64,000 bases of DNA from Desulfolutivibrio sulfoxidireducens (GCF_013376475.1 NZ_CP045508.1:2167501-2231500), one strand, 5' to 3'; counted from the first letter of the stretch, positions 27,412 to 36,678 are shown. The notes: a model not told the origin generated them from the sequence alone. Made by a program: numbers and translations.

Positions 27412-28092
27412 ATGATCGGCGCGCTTGTCTGGAAGGAATGGCTTAAGGTCCGGGGTGCGTACCTCCTGCTTTGGGTCCTGCATCTGGCGGCCGGGACTTG
27501 TGCCGTGGTCGCGCTTCGCTCCCTCTTCGCCGGGGCGCATCCGGAAATGGTCTGGTATCAGGCCGCAATCCTGGGCAACACGCCCTTTGACATCTTCCGA
27601 CACCTGCCCTGGGCCGGAGGTTTGCTCCTGGCCGGAGCCCAGCACCTGCCGGAGATTCGAGACAAACGCCTGCGCCTGACCCTGCACCTGCCCGTGCCCC
27701 TGGGGACGGTCATCCTGTGCGGCCTCGGGGTCGGCGCGGGACTTGGCCTGTCGCTTGCCGCCTTTGACCTCGGACTGGTCGTGGTCGCAAGCCTCGGCCG
27801 GTTTCCCCTAGAGCTCGCCATGACCCAGGCGCTGGCCCTGCTCCCCCTGGAAGCCGCCGGGATGGCAACCTATCTCGGCGCAACCTGCGCTCTTTTCGAG
27901 CCGACGACGCCAGGTCGGATCCATCTGCTGCTTCTGACAGCCCTGTCCGTGGCGGTCTTTCTTGTCCCGGCAGCGCCCGGGGCCTGGGCCTCGATCCCCG
28001 CCCTGGCCCTTGGCGGCGCGATCCTGGCCTGTCTGGCCGTCGTTCCGTTTCTGGCCGTCTCCCGCCAACGCCTCACGGGCAAAAACCAATAG
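27412..28092 (+). CDS. ABC-2-type permease-like membrane protein
   Basis: 226 aa with about six hydrophobic segments (for example YLLLWVLHLAAGTCAVVAL, VILCGLGVGAGLGLSLAAF, LLLTALSVAVFLVPAA). The start begins MIGALVWKEWLKVRG, a common opening of ABC-2 permeases. It is preceded closely by the ATPase and followed 9 bp later by the DUF4857 gene, so the three are one operon. The substrate is unknown. Confidence 0.8.
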   Translation: MIGALVWKEWLKVRGAYLLLWVLHLAAGTCAVVALRSLFAGAHPEMVWYQAAILGNTPFDIFRHLPWAGGLLLAGAQHLPEIRDKRLRLTLHLPVPLGTVILCGLGVGAGLGLSLAAFDLGLVVVASLGRFPLELAMTQALALLPLEAAGMATYLGATCALFEPTTPGRIHLLLLTALSVAVFLVPAAPGAWASIPALALGGAILACLAVVPFLAVSRQRLTGKNQ

Positions 28093-28101
28093 GCGCCCCG
28101 T

Positions 28102-29439
28102 ATGACCACCATCGCCAGAAACGCCCTCCTTCTGCTCCATTGTCTGCTGTGCGCCATCTGGATCCCTACCGCCCTGGACGCCGCCCTGGATCTGCGATCC
28201 GTGCGCGGGGTCATCCTGCACAGCCCCGTGACCGGAGGTTTTCTGATCCAGGAATACCTCCCCCCATGGCAGCGGGACGCGCTGCCGGCCGATCAGGCGG
28301 CCCTGGTCGAACACGGCCTGATCCATCGCACCGATGACGGTACGGTCATTTCCCGAGAACGCTTTGAAAACGACCTGCCCTTCCTCTATGCCGAGGCCAT
28401 GCGGGTTCGGGGGCTTTTGCCCGTGCGCGTCGGGGAAACGACCTATGATCTGGAGGCCCTTCGCCAGGGCAAGCTGATCCTGGGGCTGCGGCCATCGGAA
28501 GTCCCCCTCAACCGGAACGATCCGGGCCTGTACGCCCTGCTCGACTCCAGGCCGGACCGGGTGAACCTGCTATTTCCCGAGGACCGCTTCCGGCTGCGGG
28601 AACGCCTGGAATTCGTCAACGCGGACGTCAACGCCCCGGACCCGACCATAACCCGGGCGGCCAACGCGGCACTCGAGTCTGCGGGGTTCGTCTTTCCGGC
28701 CTCGGCCGCCTTCGGCCGGGACACGATCATCAAACCCTGGGACGCCGGATGGTTCCTTTTGGACGCCACGGGAGGTCTCTTCAACCTGCGCCGGATACGC
28801 GACGAGTTCGTGACCGCACGGGTGGCGCTTCCGGAAGGGGTCCGCGCGGTCCATGTCCAGGTCCAGGAGACACGGGACGGCAACGTGGCGGGACTTGTGC
28901 TCGGAGACAAAAACGACGTGTTCCTGCTGCGCTCCGACCTATCGGTCAAAAGGCTGGCCTGCGACGGCTACGAGCCGACCCGGCACTGGCTCAAGGTGGT
29001 GATCGATCCGGTGAGCGAAACCTGCGTGTATGACGACGAGGCCTTCATCACGGCCATCCGCCGCCCGCATGGCCAAGACGGCCCGATCACCCGGATTACG
29101 CGGAACGTCCCGTCGCATGCCGTGGGACCGGGCCGGGCCGTGTCCTGGCTCCTGGCTCCGCTTCGCCTGACCCTTCTGCCCGAGGACACCGGCTTCGTGT
29201 CCCCGCGCCTTGCCGCTGGCGGATTCTGGTCCCTTGCCGGAAGCCTTCTCTGGGGTCTTGCGGCCTTCGTCGCGGCCGCGCGGCGAACAGATCCAGCCAC
29301 AGCCATCACGGCCCTGGTCTGGGGGGCGCTCGGCGGCGTGGCCGGAACCACGGCCGTGATCATGTGGATGCCGCGCACGCCTCGGTCCCAGTCGGCCATA
29401 GCCCGCCAAAGGCTGACACCCCAGGAAAACGCCGGTTGA
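28102..29439 (+). CDS. DUF4857-type membrane protein of an ABC operon
   Basis: 445 aa. An N-terminal hydrophobic segment (ALLLLHCLLCAIWIP) is followed by about 330 extracytoplasmic residues and two C-terminal segments (FWSLAGSLLWGLAAFVAAA, ITALVWGALGGVAGTTAVIM). It resembles DUF4857 proteins, which occur with ABC-2 transporters. The central part has repeated beta-rich stretches (VHVQVQETRDGNVAGLVLGD) that suggest a propeller-like or binding domain. Likely an accessory component of the exporter; the function is not known. Confidence 0.7.
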   Translation: MTTIARNALLLLHCLLCAIWIPTALDAALDLRSVRGVILHSPVTGGFLIQEYLPPWQRDALPADQAALVEHGLIHRTDDGTVISRERFENDLPFLYAEAMRVRGLLPVRVGETTYDLEALRQGKLILGLRPSEVPLNRNDPGLYALLDSRPDRVNLLFPEDRFRLRERLEFVNADVNAPDPTITRAANAALESAGFVFPASAAFGRDTIIKPWDAGWFLLDATGGLFNLRRIRDEFVTARVALPEGVRAVHVQVQETRDGNVAGLVLGDKNDVFLLRSDLSVKRLACDGYEPTRHWLKVVIDPVSETCVYDDEAFITAIRRPHGQDGPITRITRNVPSHAVGPGRAVSWLLAPLRLTLLPEDTGFVSPRLAAGGFWSLAGSLLWGLAAFVAAARRTDPATAITALVWGALGGVAGTTAVIMWMPRTPRSQSAIARQRLTPQENAG

Positions 29440-29503
29440 GGTTTCCCGCGCCGGTCATGCCGAAATGCGTTTTACCGATGCGGCCCGCCACCGGAGCGCA
29501 TCG

Positions 29504-29650
29504 TCATTTCACAGTGGTGCCCAGGATCTTCCATTGATCATTTTCCTTCACCAGCCGATGGTCGACCGGAAAGACACCGCCCGATTTGCTGACTCCAACG
29601 CAGACCACGACCCCGCCGTTTCGCCGCCGCCAAAACCGTCACGGGCTTGC
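29504..29650 (-). pseudogene. Possible fragment of a small secreted protein gene
   Basis: A minus-strand frame ends GGVFPVDHRLVKENDQWKIL then TTVK and a stop. This resembles the C-terminus of small NTF2- or MlaC-like periplasmic proteins. A stop codon lies 16 codons upstream of the recognisable part and no start is visible, so it looks like a decayed tail. The rest of the gap 29440-29692 shows nothing. Confidence 0.25.
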
Positions 29651-29692
29651 AAGGCGCATGGCAACCCACTGTTTCTCAAGAATCATCCATGA

Positions 29693-31198
29693 TCAGCGTT
29701 TTTGCACCAAGGCCACGATCGCCGGGGTCAGGTCGTCGATGGGAGCGGTCTTGCGGAAGTGTCGGCCGGCGTTGCTGTTGAGAAAGGCCAGGAACTCGTC
29801 GCTGACGTCGACAAGGGCCAGTTCCCGCTCCGACACGACGCCCGCCTGGCGCAGGGAATTCTCCTTTTCGGCCAGGATGACGGCCTGATAGCCGTTTCTT
29901 TCCGCATAACCGCGCAGGGCCTCGCGGACCTCGTTGAGGAGCGGGGAGAGCAATTCCTCGAGCCGTTTGTCGCGTTGCGGCTTGGGCACATCCACCATCT
30001 TGGCCATGATCCCCTGGAAATTTTTGCTGGCGAACACCACGGCCATTATGTCGATCTTGCCGATTTTCCGACCTCCCGTCGCGGGCGGGGACGTTTCGAC
30101 GGCGCCCGGCTCGGGCGACGCCGGGACAGGGGACACCACGCCGGCCCCCTCCTCGACGCCGCCCATCCTTCGGCAGACATCAAGGGCCCGGCCGGCGGCT
30201 CTTTGAACGCATACATCCGCGGATCGCACCCTCTCACGATCCAAGAACCCCAGGGAGGTTTTGATGTTTTTGGTGAAAATGCAGGTATTCACAAAGCTGG
30301 CGTAGGCCATGTCCTCCTGCTTGAGGAAGCCGTAGATCTGTCCCAGAACAAACCAGGCCGCCGCATATCCCGGGGATATCTCCAGAGACTCGAGTTCCAT
30401 GTCCCGGGCCGCCTCGAAACGGCCATTGCGAAAAAGGGCGTATCCATAGCTGCCGGTGATCTCCGAACTCGACGGATCATGGGCATAGGCGGACTCGTAG
30501 GCTGCCAACGCCTCGGCCGGTTTGTCTTTTTTATTGAGCAGATCATTCCCGAGAGCGCTTTGTTTGGCGCCCGCGGCCTTGTCCACGGAGGCGTGAAAAA
30601 ACTTTGGCGACATGTTGCGCTCAATGGCCCGAGTATTGCCGAAATTCCCGCGAAGCGTGCTTTCGATCATGGCCAAGACGGGCGAGGGACGCCCGGGAAC
30701 AGCGGGGCGCGACATGGCCGGCGCGGGCGCGGGGCTTTGTTGGGCCGGCTTGCGCCCGGGTTTGACCGGAGCCTGGTTCACGACCGCCCCCGGGGACGGG
30801 GTGGGCACGGCCGGAATGGCCGGCGAACTTACGGCCGGTTCCGGGACGGGTTTCGGGGTCGGTTCGACGACCGTTTCCGGGACCGGTTTCGAGGTCGGTT
30901 CGGCGGCCGTTTCCGGGACCGGTTTCGGGGTCGGTTCGGCGGCCGGGGCCTGACCACGGTCCCCGGGCGCGGCCTTTTCATATCCCTCCAGGATGATCGA
31001 GAGCCGGGGACGAGCCGCTTCCTCCCTGGTGGCGGGGGTTTCGCCCGACGATTCCGGGGCGGCCGGCCGCTTCTCCTCGATCCGCCTCGTCCCCGAGGAA
31101 TACCCCACATCCGCATCGGCCCCGGCCTGGGCGGCGCAGGTGGACGCCCAGTTCAGGCCCAATCCAACGGCCAGAATACACGCCAAAAGCATGCGCAT
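29693..31198 (-). CDS. Secreted TPR protein with OmpH/Skp-like C-terminus
   Basis: 501 aa from the ATG at 31198 (SD GGGAGA). A signal peptide (MRMLLACILAVGLGLNWAS) precedes a Pro-rich linker containing three 12-residue repeats of the type EPTPKPVPETAA. Residues about 220-330 look like TPR repeats (SALGNDLLNKKDKPAEALAA, YGYALFRNGRFEAARDMELE). The last 140 residues resemble OmpH/Skp (IDIMAVVFASKNFQGI, AERNGYQAVILAEKEN, VDVSDEFLAFLN). Probably periplasmic, with the linker spanning peptidoglycan. It follows the 876-aa membrane protein by 44 bp. Role unknown. Confidence 0.72.
   Translation of the reverse strand: MRMLLACILAVGLGLNWASTCAAQAGADADVGYSSGTRRIEEKRPAAPESSGETPATREEAARPRLSIILEGYEKAAPGDRGQAPAAEPTPKPVPETAAEPTSKPVPETVVEPTPKPVPEPAVSSPAIPAVPTPSPGAVVNQAPVKPGRKPAQQSPAPAPAMSRPAVPGRPSPVLAMIESTLRGNFGNTRAIERNMSPKFFHASVDKAAGAKQSALGNDLLNKKDKPAEALAAYESAYAHDPSSSEITGSYGYALFRNGRFEAARDMELESLEISPGYAAAWFVLGQIYGFLKQEDMAYASFVNTCIFTKNIKTSLGFLDRERVRSADVCVQRAAGRALDVCRRMGGVEEGAGVVSPVPASPEPGAVETSPPATGGRKIGKIDIMAVVFASKNFQGIMAKMVDVPKPQRDKRLEELLSPLLNEVREALRGYAERNGYQAVILAEKENSLRQAGVVSERELALVDVSDEFLAFLNSNAGRHFRKTAPIDDLTPAIVALVQKR
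30837..30944. repeat. 36-bp minisatellite, three copies
   Basis: Three imperfect copies of a 36-bp unit beginning GGTTCCGGGACGGGTTTC. It encodes the EPTPKPVPE linker of the TPR protein. The unit length keeps the frame, so copy number may vary. Confidence 0.85.
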
Positions 31199-31242
31199 AC
31201 ATCGTCTCCCGCGAAAACGCGGCTTGGAGTGTCCAGAGGGCC

Positions 31243-33873
31243 TCAACCGGCGGAGATTACGCCCGCCGTTTCTCCCGAGGCGCCTGATGCGGCGCTTTGC
31301 GGTCCCGGTTCAAGCTCCGGAACGGGAGCTGTGCGGTACCCCCGGTCGTGGTTCTCGACGCAGGTCCGCAGATCCGGCGTGACCGTATCCCTGGCGATGA
31401 CGCCGCGCAGAATCTGGGCGGAAACGATACCAACAAAGCCCGCCGGGAAAAATACCAGGGTGGCCATGACAAAGGTCGAAACCGACTCGCCGAAATGCAG
31501 CAGACCGTTGAGCAGGGAAAAGTTGCATCCCGGAACCAGGGCATTGCAGGCGTAAAGCAAAGAGAAGGCCGCGCCCGCGCAAAGATACAGGGTCAAAAGC
31601 AATCCGTAAAGATCGACGGCCCGGCGCAGGAGGCGACGTGAAGACAGTTCGTCCAGATCGTCCCGCAGTCCGGCGTGGATCTTTTCCCGGTCGGCGAGAC
31701 GGGCGGACAGTTCCGCGTGTCTGTTTTCGTTGAAGTAGCCGGTCACAAGCTTGTCGAGCACAAAGACCTCGTCCGAGAAGGTCGCCGGCTGCCGGTCCAC
31801 CAGGGTCTGCAGGACGAGCGCGGCAAGGGCCTGTTTCTCGGACAACTCTTTTTTTTCGCTCTCCAGAAAGCCGGTGAACAAGGCATTCAGGAGAGGAATA
31901 AGCGCCCTGCGGACCAACCTAAGGTCGGGTTTGGGACCGGCAAGCTGGTGATGGGCCACGAATATCTCGGCGGGGAGCGTGTCCATAGAGGCCAGGGCCT
32001 GTTTGGAAAAAGCCGGGGCGATGGTCGTGAGGTCCATGATGTCGTTGGGAAACGACGCGTTCTCCAGGCGCTGCGGGGCCTCGACGAAAACCTGTTCCAG
32101 AACCCGCTGAAACGCATTTTTGTCCTTGTCCCGAATGATGTTCAAGATTCCCATGGTCAGGGAGGCCTTTTTCACGAAGTAGCTTTCAAAGGCCCGGATC
32201 TGTTCGGGGGCGAGATCCGCGATCAGGTCAAGCAACAGGGCCGGATTGCGGTTGTACCGGCAGTCGGAATTCATGTCGTGGGTCAAGACGCCCTCGATGA
32301 ACGTCGGAACGCGTTCCCCGAGCTTGCCGACCACCTCGACAAGCGCGGCCTTGGAGTAGGGCACGTCGTATTCCACCACGGCTCGTTCCAGGGCGGCCAG
32401 AAAGTCCGCGGTCTTGCCGTGTTTGTACTTGTCCGTCAGGATTGCCAGCAGAATCAGGGTCTCGGGGTTGCGAAACACCAGTTCCCTGGGTTCCAGACCG
32501 ATGCTGTTGTAGGCCACGGCGGCCAGGGCCGGATCGACCTTGTCGAAGAGCCCGGTGATGGCCACGCGCACGTCGTTGGACTGTTTCTGGAGGGCGCCGT
32601 AGAGGGCGTCGTTCTCGTAGAGGGGCAGAAAGGCCGCCACTCCGGAGAGTTCCCGCAGAAGTTCCATCAGTTTGCCGGTCAGGGTTTCGGACTTGAGAAA
32701 CTCCCTGAAATCGAAACGGATGGAGTTGAAGTAGCTTCGCGCCACGTCCTTGTCGATCTTGAAGAAAATCCTGGCGGCGTACACCGACTCGGCAAAGGGA
32801 AGCCGGCTCGGCAGGGTCTTGAGGGCTCCGGCCGTTGCCTCGCGAATGATTTCAAAGGCCCCATTGTCCGCGGCCAAGGCCACCAGTTCGTCAAGCCCGG
32901 CCAGATCCCTGACCCGACCCACCCCTTTCTCCAGAAACTCCCTGACCAGTCCGTTGGCCAAAAGCCTGTTGTCGCTGTCGGCAAAGGCGGCCAGCAGGTC
33001 CTTGAAGCGGGCCACGGACGACTCGAACCCCTGTCCGCCCGGTGCGCACAGGGTGTCGATGATGCGCCGAGCGGCCTCACGGGCCAGCTCCTTGCTCGTT
33101 TTGGCCAAAAGCGCCAGGACCAGGCGACGTTGCTGGTCGGACCTGGCGGCGGCGTACAGGGAGACGAGTTCCTCGGCCGTGACCTCCTTGCCAAGCCCCT
33201 GCAGGTGGGCCAGCAGGTCGTAGTCGCGCTCGAATCCATCGGCCGGCCTGGCAAGCACGGCAACGCCGCCCACCTCGGCGTAGCCCAGATCGATCTTCCC
33301 CTTGTCGTATTTGCACTTCAGATACCCGAGTTCGAACTGATTTCCCGAATACAACATCTTGAGGTCCTGGAGGACGTTGGTTCCGGCCCGGGCCGGGCAC
33401 GGCCAGAGCAGGGCCGGCAGCAACACCAGGCCGAGGAGGCCGTTGCGGCGCAACAGCTTGTCGCGCAGCAGCCCGAAGGTCTTTGCCGAGGTCATGAGCT
33501 TCCATTTCAGAGGATTGCGCCGCACCAGATAGACGACGTACAGGATCATGCTCAGAAGACTTGCGGCCATGCAGATGAAAAGCGTGGTCTTCCCGAGGAG
33601 CGCGATCCCCGACAGGGCGAATTCGGAAAGGCCATACCCCAGAAATCGCGGCCAGAACGCGGCCTCCTCCTTCTCCAAGGTTGTCCGGGCAGCCGCGATT
33701 TCGACGTCGAGACGGGCGATCTTGTCTTCAAGTTCCTGCTGCCGGGCCACGTACTGCCGAAACTGGTCCGTCTGCGAAAACTTCTGTCCGACCGTGTCGG
33801 CCAGAACCGTCTGGCCCAAGACCAACAGCACCACCGCCACGACCCCGACGCCCAGCATGCTCTTCATAGCCAT
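31243..33873 (-). CDS. Large membrane protein with helical repeats, unknown function
   Basis: 876 aa; the ATG at 33867 (SD GGAAGG, 6 bp) is an equally good start. A signal sequence or first TM (GVGVVAVVLLVLGQTVLA), a coiled-coil stretch (QELEDKIARLDVEIAAARTT), TMs near 85-110 and 148-165, then about 580 residues of alpha-helical sequence resembling HEAT/armadillo repeats, and two TMs near 770-835 (LLLTLYLCAGAAFSLLYAC, FVMATLVFFPAGFVGIVSA). No family is recognised. It forms an operon with the TPR/OmpH-like gene, which suggests an envelope complex. Confidence 0.7.
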   Translation of the reverse strand: MAMKSMLGVGVVAVVLLVLGQTVLADTVGQKFSQTDQFRQYVARQQELEDKIARLDVEIAAARTTLEKEEAAFWPRFLGYGLSEFALSGIALLGKTTLFICMAASLLSMILYVVYLVRRNPLKWKLMTSAKTFGLLRDKLLRRNGLLGLVLLPALLWPCPARAGTNVLQDLKMLYSGNQFELGYLKCKYDKGKIDLGYAEVGGVAVLARPADGFERDYDLLAHLQGLGKEVTAEELVSLYAAARSDQQRRLVLALLAKTSKELAREAARRIIDTLCAPGGQGFESSVARFKDLLAAFADSDNRLLANGLVREFLEKGVGRVRDLAGLDELVALAADNGAFEIIREATAGALKTLPSRLPFAESVYAARIFFKIDKDVARSYFNSIRFDFREFLKSETLTGKLMELLRELSGVAAFLPLYENDALYGALQKQSNDVRVAITGLFDKVDPALAAVAYNSIGLEPRELVFRNPETLILLAILTDKYKHGKTADFLAALERAVVEYDVPYSKAALVEVVGKLGERVPTFIEGVLTHDMNSDCRYNRNPALLLDLIADLAPEQIRAFESYFVKKASLTMGILNIIRDKDKNAFQRVLEQVFVEAPQRLENASFPNDIMDLTTIAPAFSKQALASMDTLPAEIFVAHHQLAGPKPDLRLVRRALIPLLNALFTGFLESEKKELSEKQALAALVLQTLVDRQPATFSDEVFVLDKLVTGYFNENRHAELSARLADREKIHAGLRDDLDELSSRRLLRRAVDLYGLLLTLYLCAGAAFSLLYACNALVPGCNFSLLNGLLHFGESVSTFVMATLVFFPAGFVGIVSAQILRGVIARDTVTPDLRTCVENHDRGYRTAPVPELEPGPQSAASGASGETAGVISAG

Positions 33874-34317
33874 CCTTCCTTCCCGGTTAGCCCGTCCTCT
33901 CCCGTTTCCGGAGGTCCCATCCTCTCGCCACCCGCGCCGCCCGAGTCCCGCCGGATACTTCACGGGCCACCAGGGTCTGTTTCCCTCCCGACGCGAGGGA
34001 CGCGGGAAGACGAAAGACCGCATCACGACACAACACCGCGGTCCGCAGTCTCTCTGAAAGATATGCGGACGGACTCTTCATGCTTTCCACTTCCGGTTGC
34101 CGGAAATGCCTTTTCCAACCGCCGTACCAGCCTCGCCGCAGTCCGCGAATCGATGCGTGAAAATCCCGATGCATCCCGCAAGGGCGGGACATTCCGGGCA
34201 TGCCGCAGCCACTCCTGATACTGACCCCACGGATATCATGTATCGTGGAATCGAAGTCAAGCGTCTATCCCGTACACAGCGCCGGGAAAACCGTGTCGAA
34301 AACGACATAGCCGCTTC
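33874..34317. other. Gap without a recognisable gene
   Basis: About 440 bp between the membrane protein and an IS remnant. It must hold the promoter of the minus-strand operon. I see no convincing coding sequence, tRNA or strong hairpin. Confidence 0.5.
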
Positions 34318-34462
34318 ATGTCGCCGCCGCATACCGCTTGTGACGGTTGCCGGCCCATGGACGTATACCGGGGGGCCAAACGGCCCCGAAGGCGGCATGA
34401 GCATCCACCGGACTCCGGATGAACTTCGCCGGGAAACAGTCCAGCCAACCGGGATCACCTCA
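34318..34462 (+). mobile_element. Decayed 3' end of an IS related to the 1265-bp element
   Basis: About 145 bp align with the last part of orfB and the right terminal repeat of the IS at 35506-36770 (shared CCCATGGA-GTATAC, CGAAGGCGGCATGAGCA and the terminal CACCTCA). Identity is clearly lower than between the two full copies, so this is an older insertion whose body is lost. From here to 34713 nothing else is recognised apart from a GGGGGG-TATA-like hairpin near 34514. Confidence 0.75.
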
Positions 34463-34713
34463 CGACAAAAACGGACTCCCCTCCGCCCCCAGGGACCCAG
34501 GTCATCCGGATGGGGGGGTATAGCCCCCCCTCCCCGGCCGTGATTTCGACCTGCGCGGGGGGGGTATTCGGGCGCCCTTGCTGGCCGGCATGTCGCTTAT
34601 CGTGGTGAATCCCGAAGCGAATGGCACAGGTCTGTTCGGGAAGATGCAAAGGTTGCGACTGCCCCCTGGTCACCCTTCTTCACGGGTCATACAGGATTAT
34701 CGCCAGAGGGCTC

Positions 34714-34742
34714 TTGACAATACCAGTCCCGAAGTCTAAATA
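34714..34742 (+). promoter_or_regulatory. Strong sigma-70 promoter for tRNA-Pro
   Basis: Consensus TTGACA at 34714-34719, a 17-bp spacer and TAAATA at 34737-34742, ending 12 bp before the tRNA. Confidence 0.85.
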
Positions 34743-34754
34743 ACGCCCCTTCGT

Positions 34755-34831
34755 CGGGATGTAGCGCAGTCTGGGAGCGCACCTGAATGGGGTTCAGGGG
34801 GTCGGAGGTTCAAATCCTCTCATCCCGACCA
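34755..34831 (+). tRNA. tRNA-Pro (anticodon GGG)
   Basis: 77 nt with encoded CCA. The acceptor CGGGATG pairs with CATCCCG. The anticodon stem CCTGA/TCAGG carries the loop ATGGGGT, so the anticodon is GGG. An integrase fragment points toward its 3' end from 60 bp away, so it is a likely integration site. Confidence 0.97.
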
Positions 34832-34847
34832 GAGATTTCAAGGGGTT

Positions 34848-34882
34848 ACGGGCTACTTTCGGGTGGCCCGTTTCGCTTTTTA
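34848..34882 (+). terminator. Terminator after tRNA-Pro
   Basis: The stem ACGGGCTAC pairs with GTGGCCCGT (one G-T) and is followed by TTTCGCTTTTT. Confidence 0.8.
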
Positions 34883-34891
34883 AGACAGTTT

Positions 34892-35505
34892 TTAAGACAT
34901 CCGTCGACCGTCGATACTGACGACCTTGCTGGAAACAACGCCTTCGCTCGGGACCAATCGGGGCATAACCATAGCTACCCGGGCGCGCTCCACGGCGTGG
35001 GGCTCATAATAATTTTTGTGAATCATCTCGACGGACGTCCCTGCCATATATGCGATGACGGACGGCTCCAACCCCTTATCCAGGGCCGTGGTGATCCACA
35101 GGTGGCGGACGTCGTACATTCGAATCCTGTATGGAAGCCCGGCTTTTTTCACTGCCGAGTCTAGCGCCGTGTCCCATCGCTCAACCCTCTTCCCTGCGAA
35201 TTCGATCAGATGACCGGAAACGTGTTGACTCTCCCGCACGGCCAACGCGCGCATGAAGTCCGCAGGCAAGTCGATAAATGCCCACTTTCGCACCTTACTG
35301 TGGAAGACGCGAACCCCCGACTTGCCATAGTCCACATGCTTGTCGAACCGTAGTGAATATAGGTCCGTTGGGCCGGGTCTTGCTGGAATCATCCACGCAA
35401 TCTCAAGTGCCCACGCTAGGTGTTGCGGGGCAACCTTTCGGAGCGCGCCCAGCCCCTCCATGGTCAGGGGAGAATGGTGGCTTTCTTCCTTCCCCTTCTT
35501 CCAAC
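34892..35505 (-). pseudogene. Tyrosine recombinase (integrase), N-terminus lost to IS insertion
   Basis: About 200 C-terminal residues of a phage-type integrase remain, from WKKGKEESHH to the end. Box I Arg is in the IPARPGPTDLYSL stretch. Box II reads YDVRHLWIT, with Tyr in place of the usual first His. The nucleophile Tyr is in MIHKNYYEPHA. The 5' part is replaced by the left end of the IS at 35506; the long open frame beyond that point is antisense IS sequence. Position and orientation at the tRNA-Pro 3' end mark the border of an integrated element that is probably no longer mobile. Confidence 0.85.
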
Positions 35506-35572
35506 TGAGGTGGTCGCGGAAAATTGGACAGCCGGTTAAGCTATGGTCCTCAAGCGAGGAGGATAGTTTCCG

Positions 35573-35857
35573 ATGTCCAAGCGACGGAAGTTTTCGGCTG
35601 AGTTTAAGGCCAAGGTGGCGCTTGAAGCCCTGTCCGGCGAGTTGACCTTGAGCGAGTTGGCCAGCAAGTACGACGTACACCAAACGGTGATCGCGGGCTG
35701 GAAGCGTCAGGCCAAGGAAGGCATGGTGGCGTCCTTTTCCGGGAAAACGGCGGCCGTGGAAAAAGATGCCGCTGCCGAGATCATGGAATTGCATGCCAAG
35801 ATCGGCCAACTCACGGTGGAAAAGGATTTTTTAGAGCGAGCCTTCGCAAAACGGTGA
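35573..35857 (+). CDS. IS3-family transposase OrfA, copy 1
   Basis: 94 aa. An HTH_Tnp_1 domain (KFSAEFKAKVALEALSGELT, LASKYDVHQTVIAGWKRQA) and a C-terminal leucine-zipper-like helix (IGQLTVEKDFLERAF). It ends in a GTGA overlap with orfB. The full transposase would form by frameshift or coupled translation. It differs from copy 2 near the middle (AAEIMEL against AAQIKEL). Confidence 0.92.
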   Translation: MSKRRKFSAEFKAKVALEALSGELTLSELASKYDVHQTVIAGWKRQAKEGMVASFSGKTAAVEKDAAAEIMELHAKIGQLTVEKDFLERAFAKR

Positions 35858-36678
35858 GTCGCCAGCGAAGGCGTGGGATGGTTGATCGTGATCATCCTCG
35901 ACTCAGTATTTCCCGTCAGTGCCGGATGCTCGGGCTGGCCAAGTCGACATGGTATCATCGCCCCACAGGCGAAAAAATCGTAAATCTCGATCTGATGCGG
36001 CGTATTGACGAGCAATTTTTGGAAACGCCGTTTTACGGCTCACGGCAGATGCAACGGCGCTTAAACAATCAGGGCATCGCGGTGGGGCGTGCTCGAGTCA
36101 GGCGCTTGATGCGCAAGATGGGGCTGATGGCCATTTATCAGAAACCAAGGACCAGCGTCCCGCATCCTGAGCACAATGTTTACCCGAACCTGCTGCGTGG
36201 TTTACAGATTGATCGACCGGATCACGTGTGGTGCGCCGATATCACGTATGTGCCAATGAATCGAGGATTCCTGTATCTGGTGGCGATCATGGACTGGCAC
36301 AGCCGGGCGGTGCTGTCCTGGGGGTTGTCCAACACCATGGATACGGATTTCTGCGTGGCCGCCTTGGAAGAAGCCATGGGGAGATATGGTGTTCCGGAAA
36401 TCTTCAACACGGACCAGGGGTCGCAATTTACCAGCCAGGCATTCACTCAGGCCCTCAAGGACGCCGACGTATCCATTTCCATGGATGGCAAGGGCCGGTG
36501 GATGGACAATGTCTTCATCGAACGCCTGTGGCGTTCGGTGAAATGGGAGTGCGTCTCCCTGCGAGAGCTGGAAACCGGCAGCCAGGCCCGGCAGGCGATT
36601 GGAAACTGGGTCCGTTTTCACAATGAGCAGCGACCGCATACGGCTTTTGACGGTCGTCGGCCCATGGATGTATACTGA
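35854..36678 (+). CDS. IS3-family transposase OrfB, copy 1 (shortened end)
   Basis: 274 aa DDE integrase: Asp in VWCADITYVPM, Asp in FNTDQGSQF, Glu in FIERLWRSVKWE. Compared with copy 2 it stops ten codons early (ends RRPMDVY) because of base changes near 36677. The catalytic core is complete, so activity may remain. GTG start overlapping orfA. Confidence 0.9.
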   Translation: MSRQRRRGMVDRDHPRLSISRQCRMLGLAKSTWYHRPTGEKIVNLDLMRRIDEQFLETPFYGSRQMQRRLNNQGIAVGRARVRRLMRKMGLMAIYQKPRTSVPHPEHNVYPNLLRGLQIDRPDHVWCADITYVPMNRGFLYLVAIMDWHSRAVLSWGLSNTMDTDFCVAALEEAMGRYGVPEIFNTDQGSQFTSQAFTQALKDADVSISMDGKGRWMDNVFIERLWRSVKWECVSLRELETGSQARQAIGNWVRFHNEQRPHTAFDGRRPMDVY

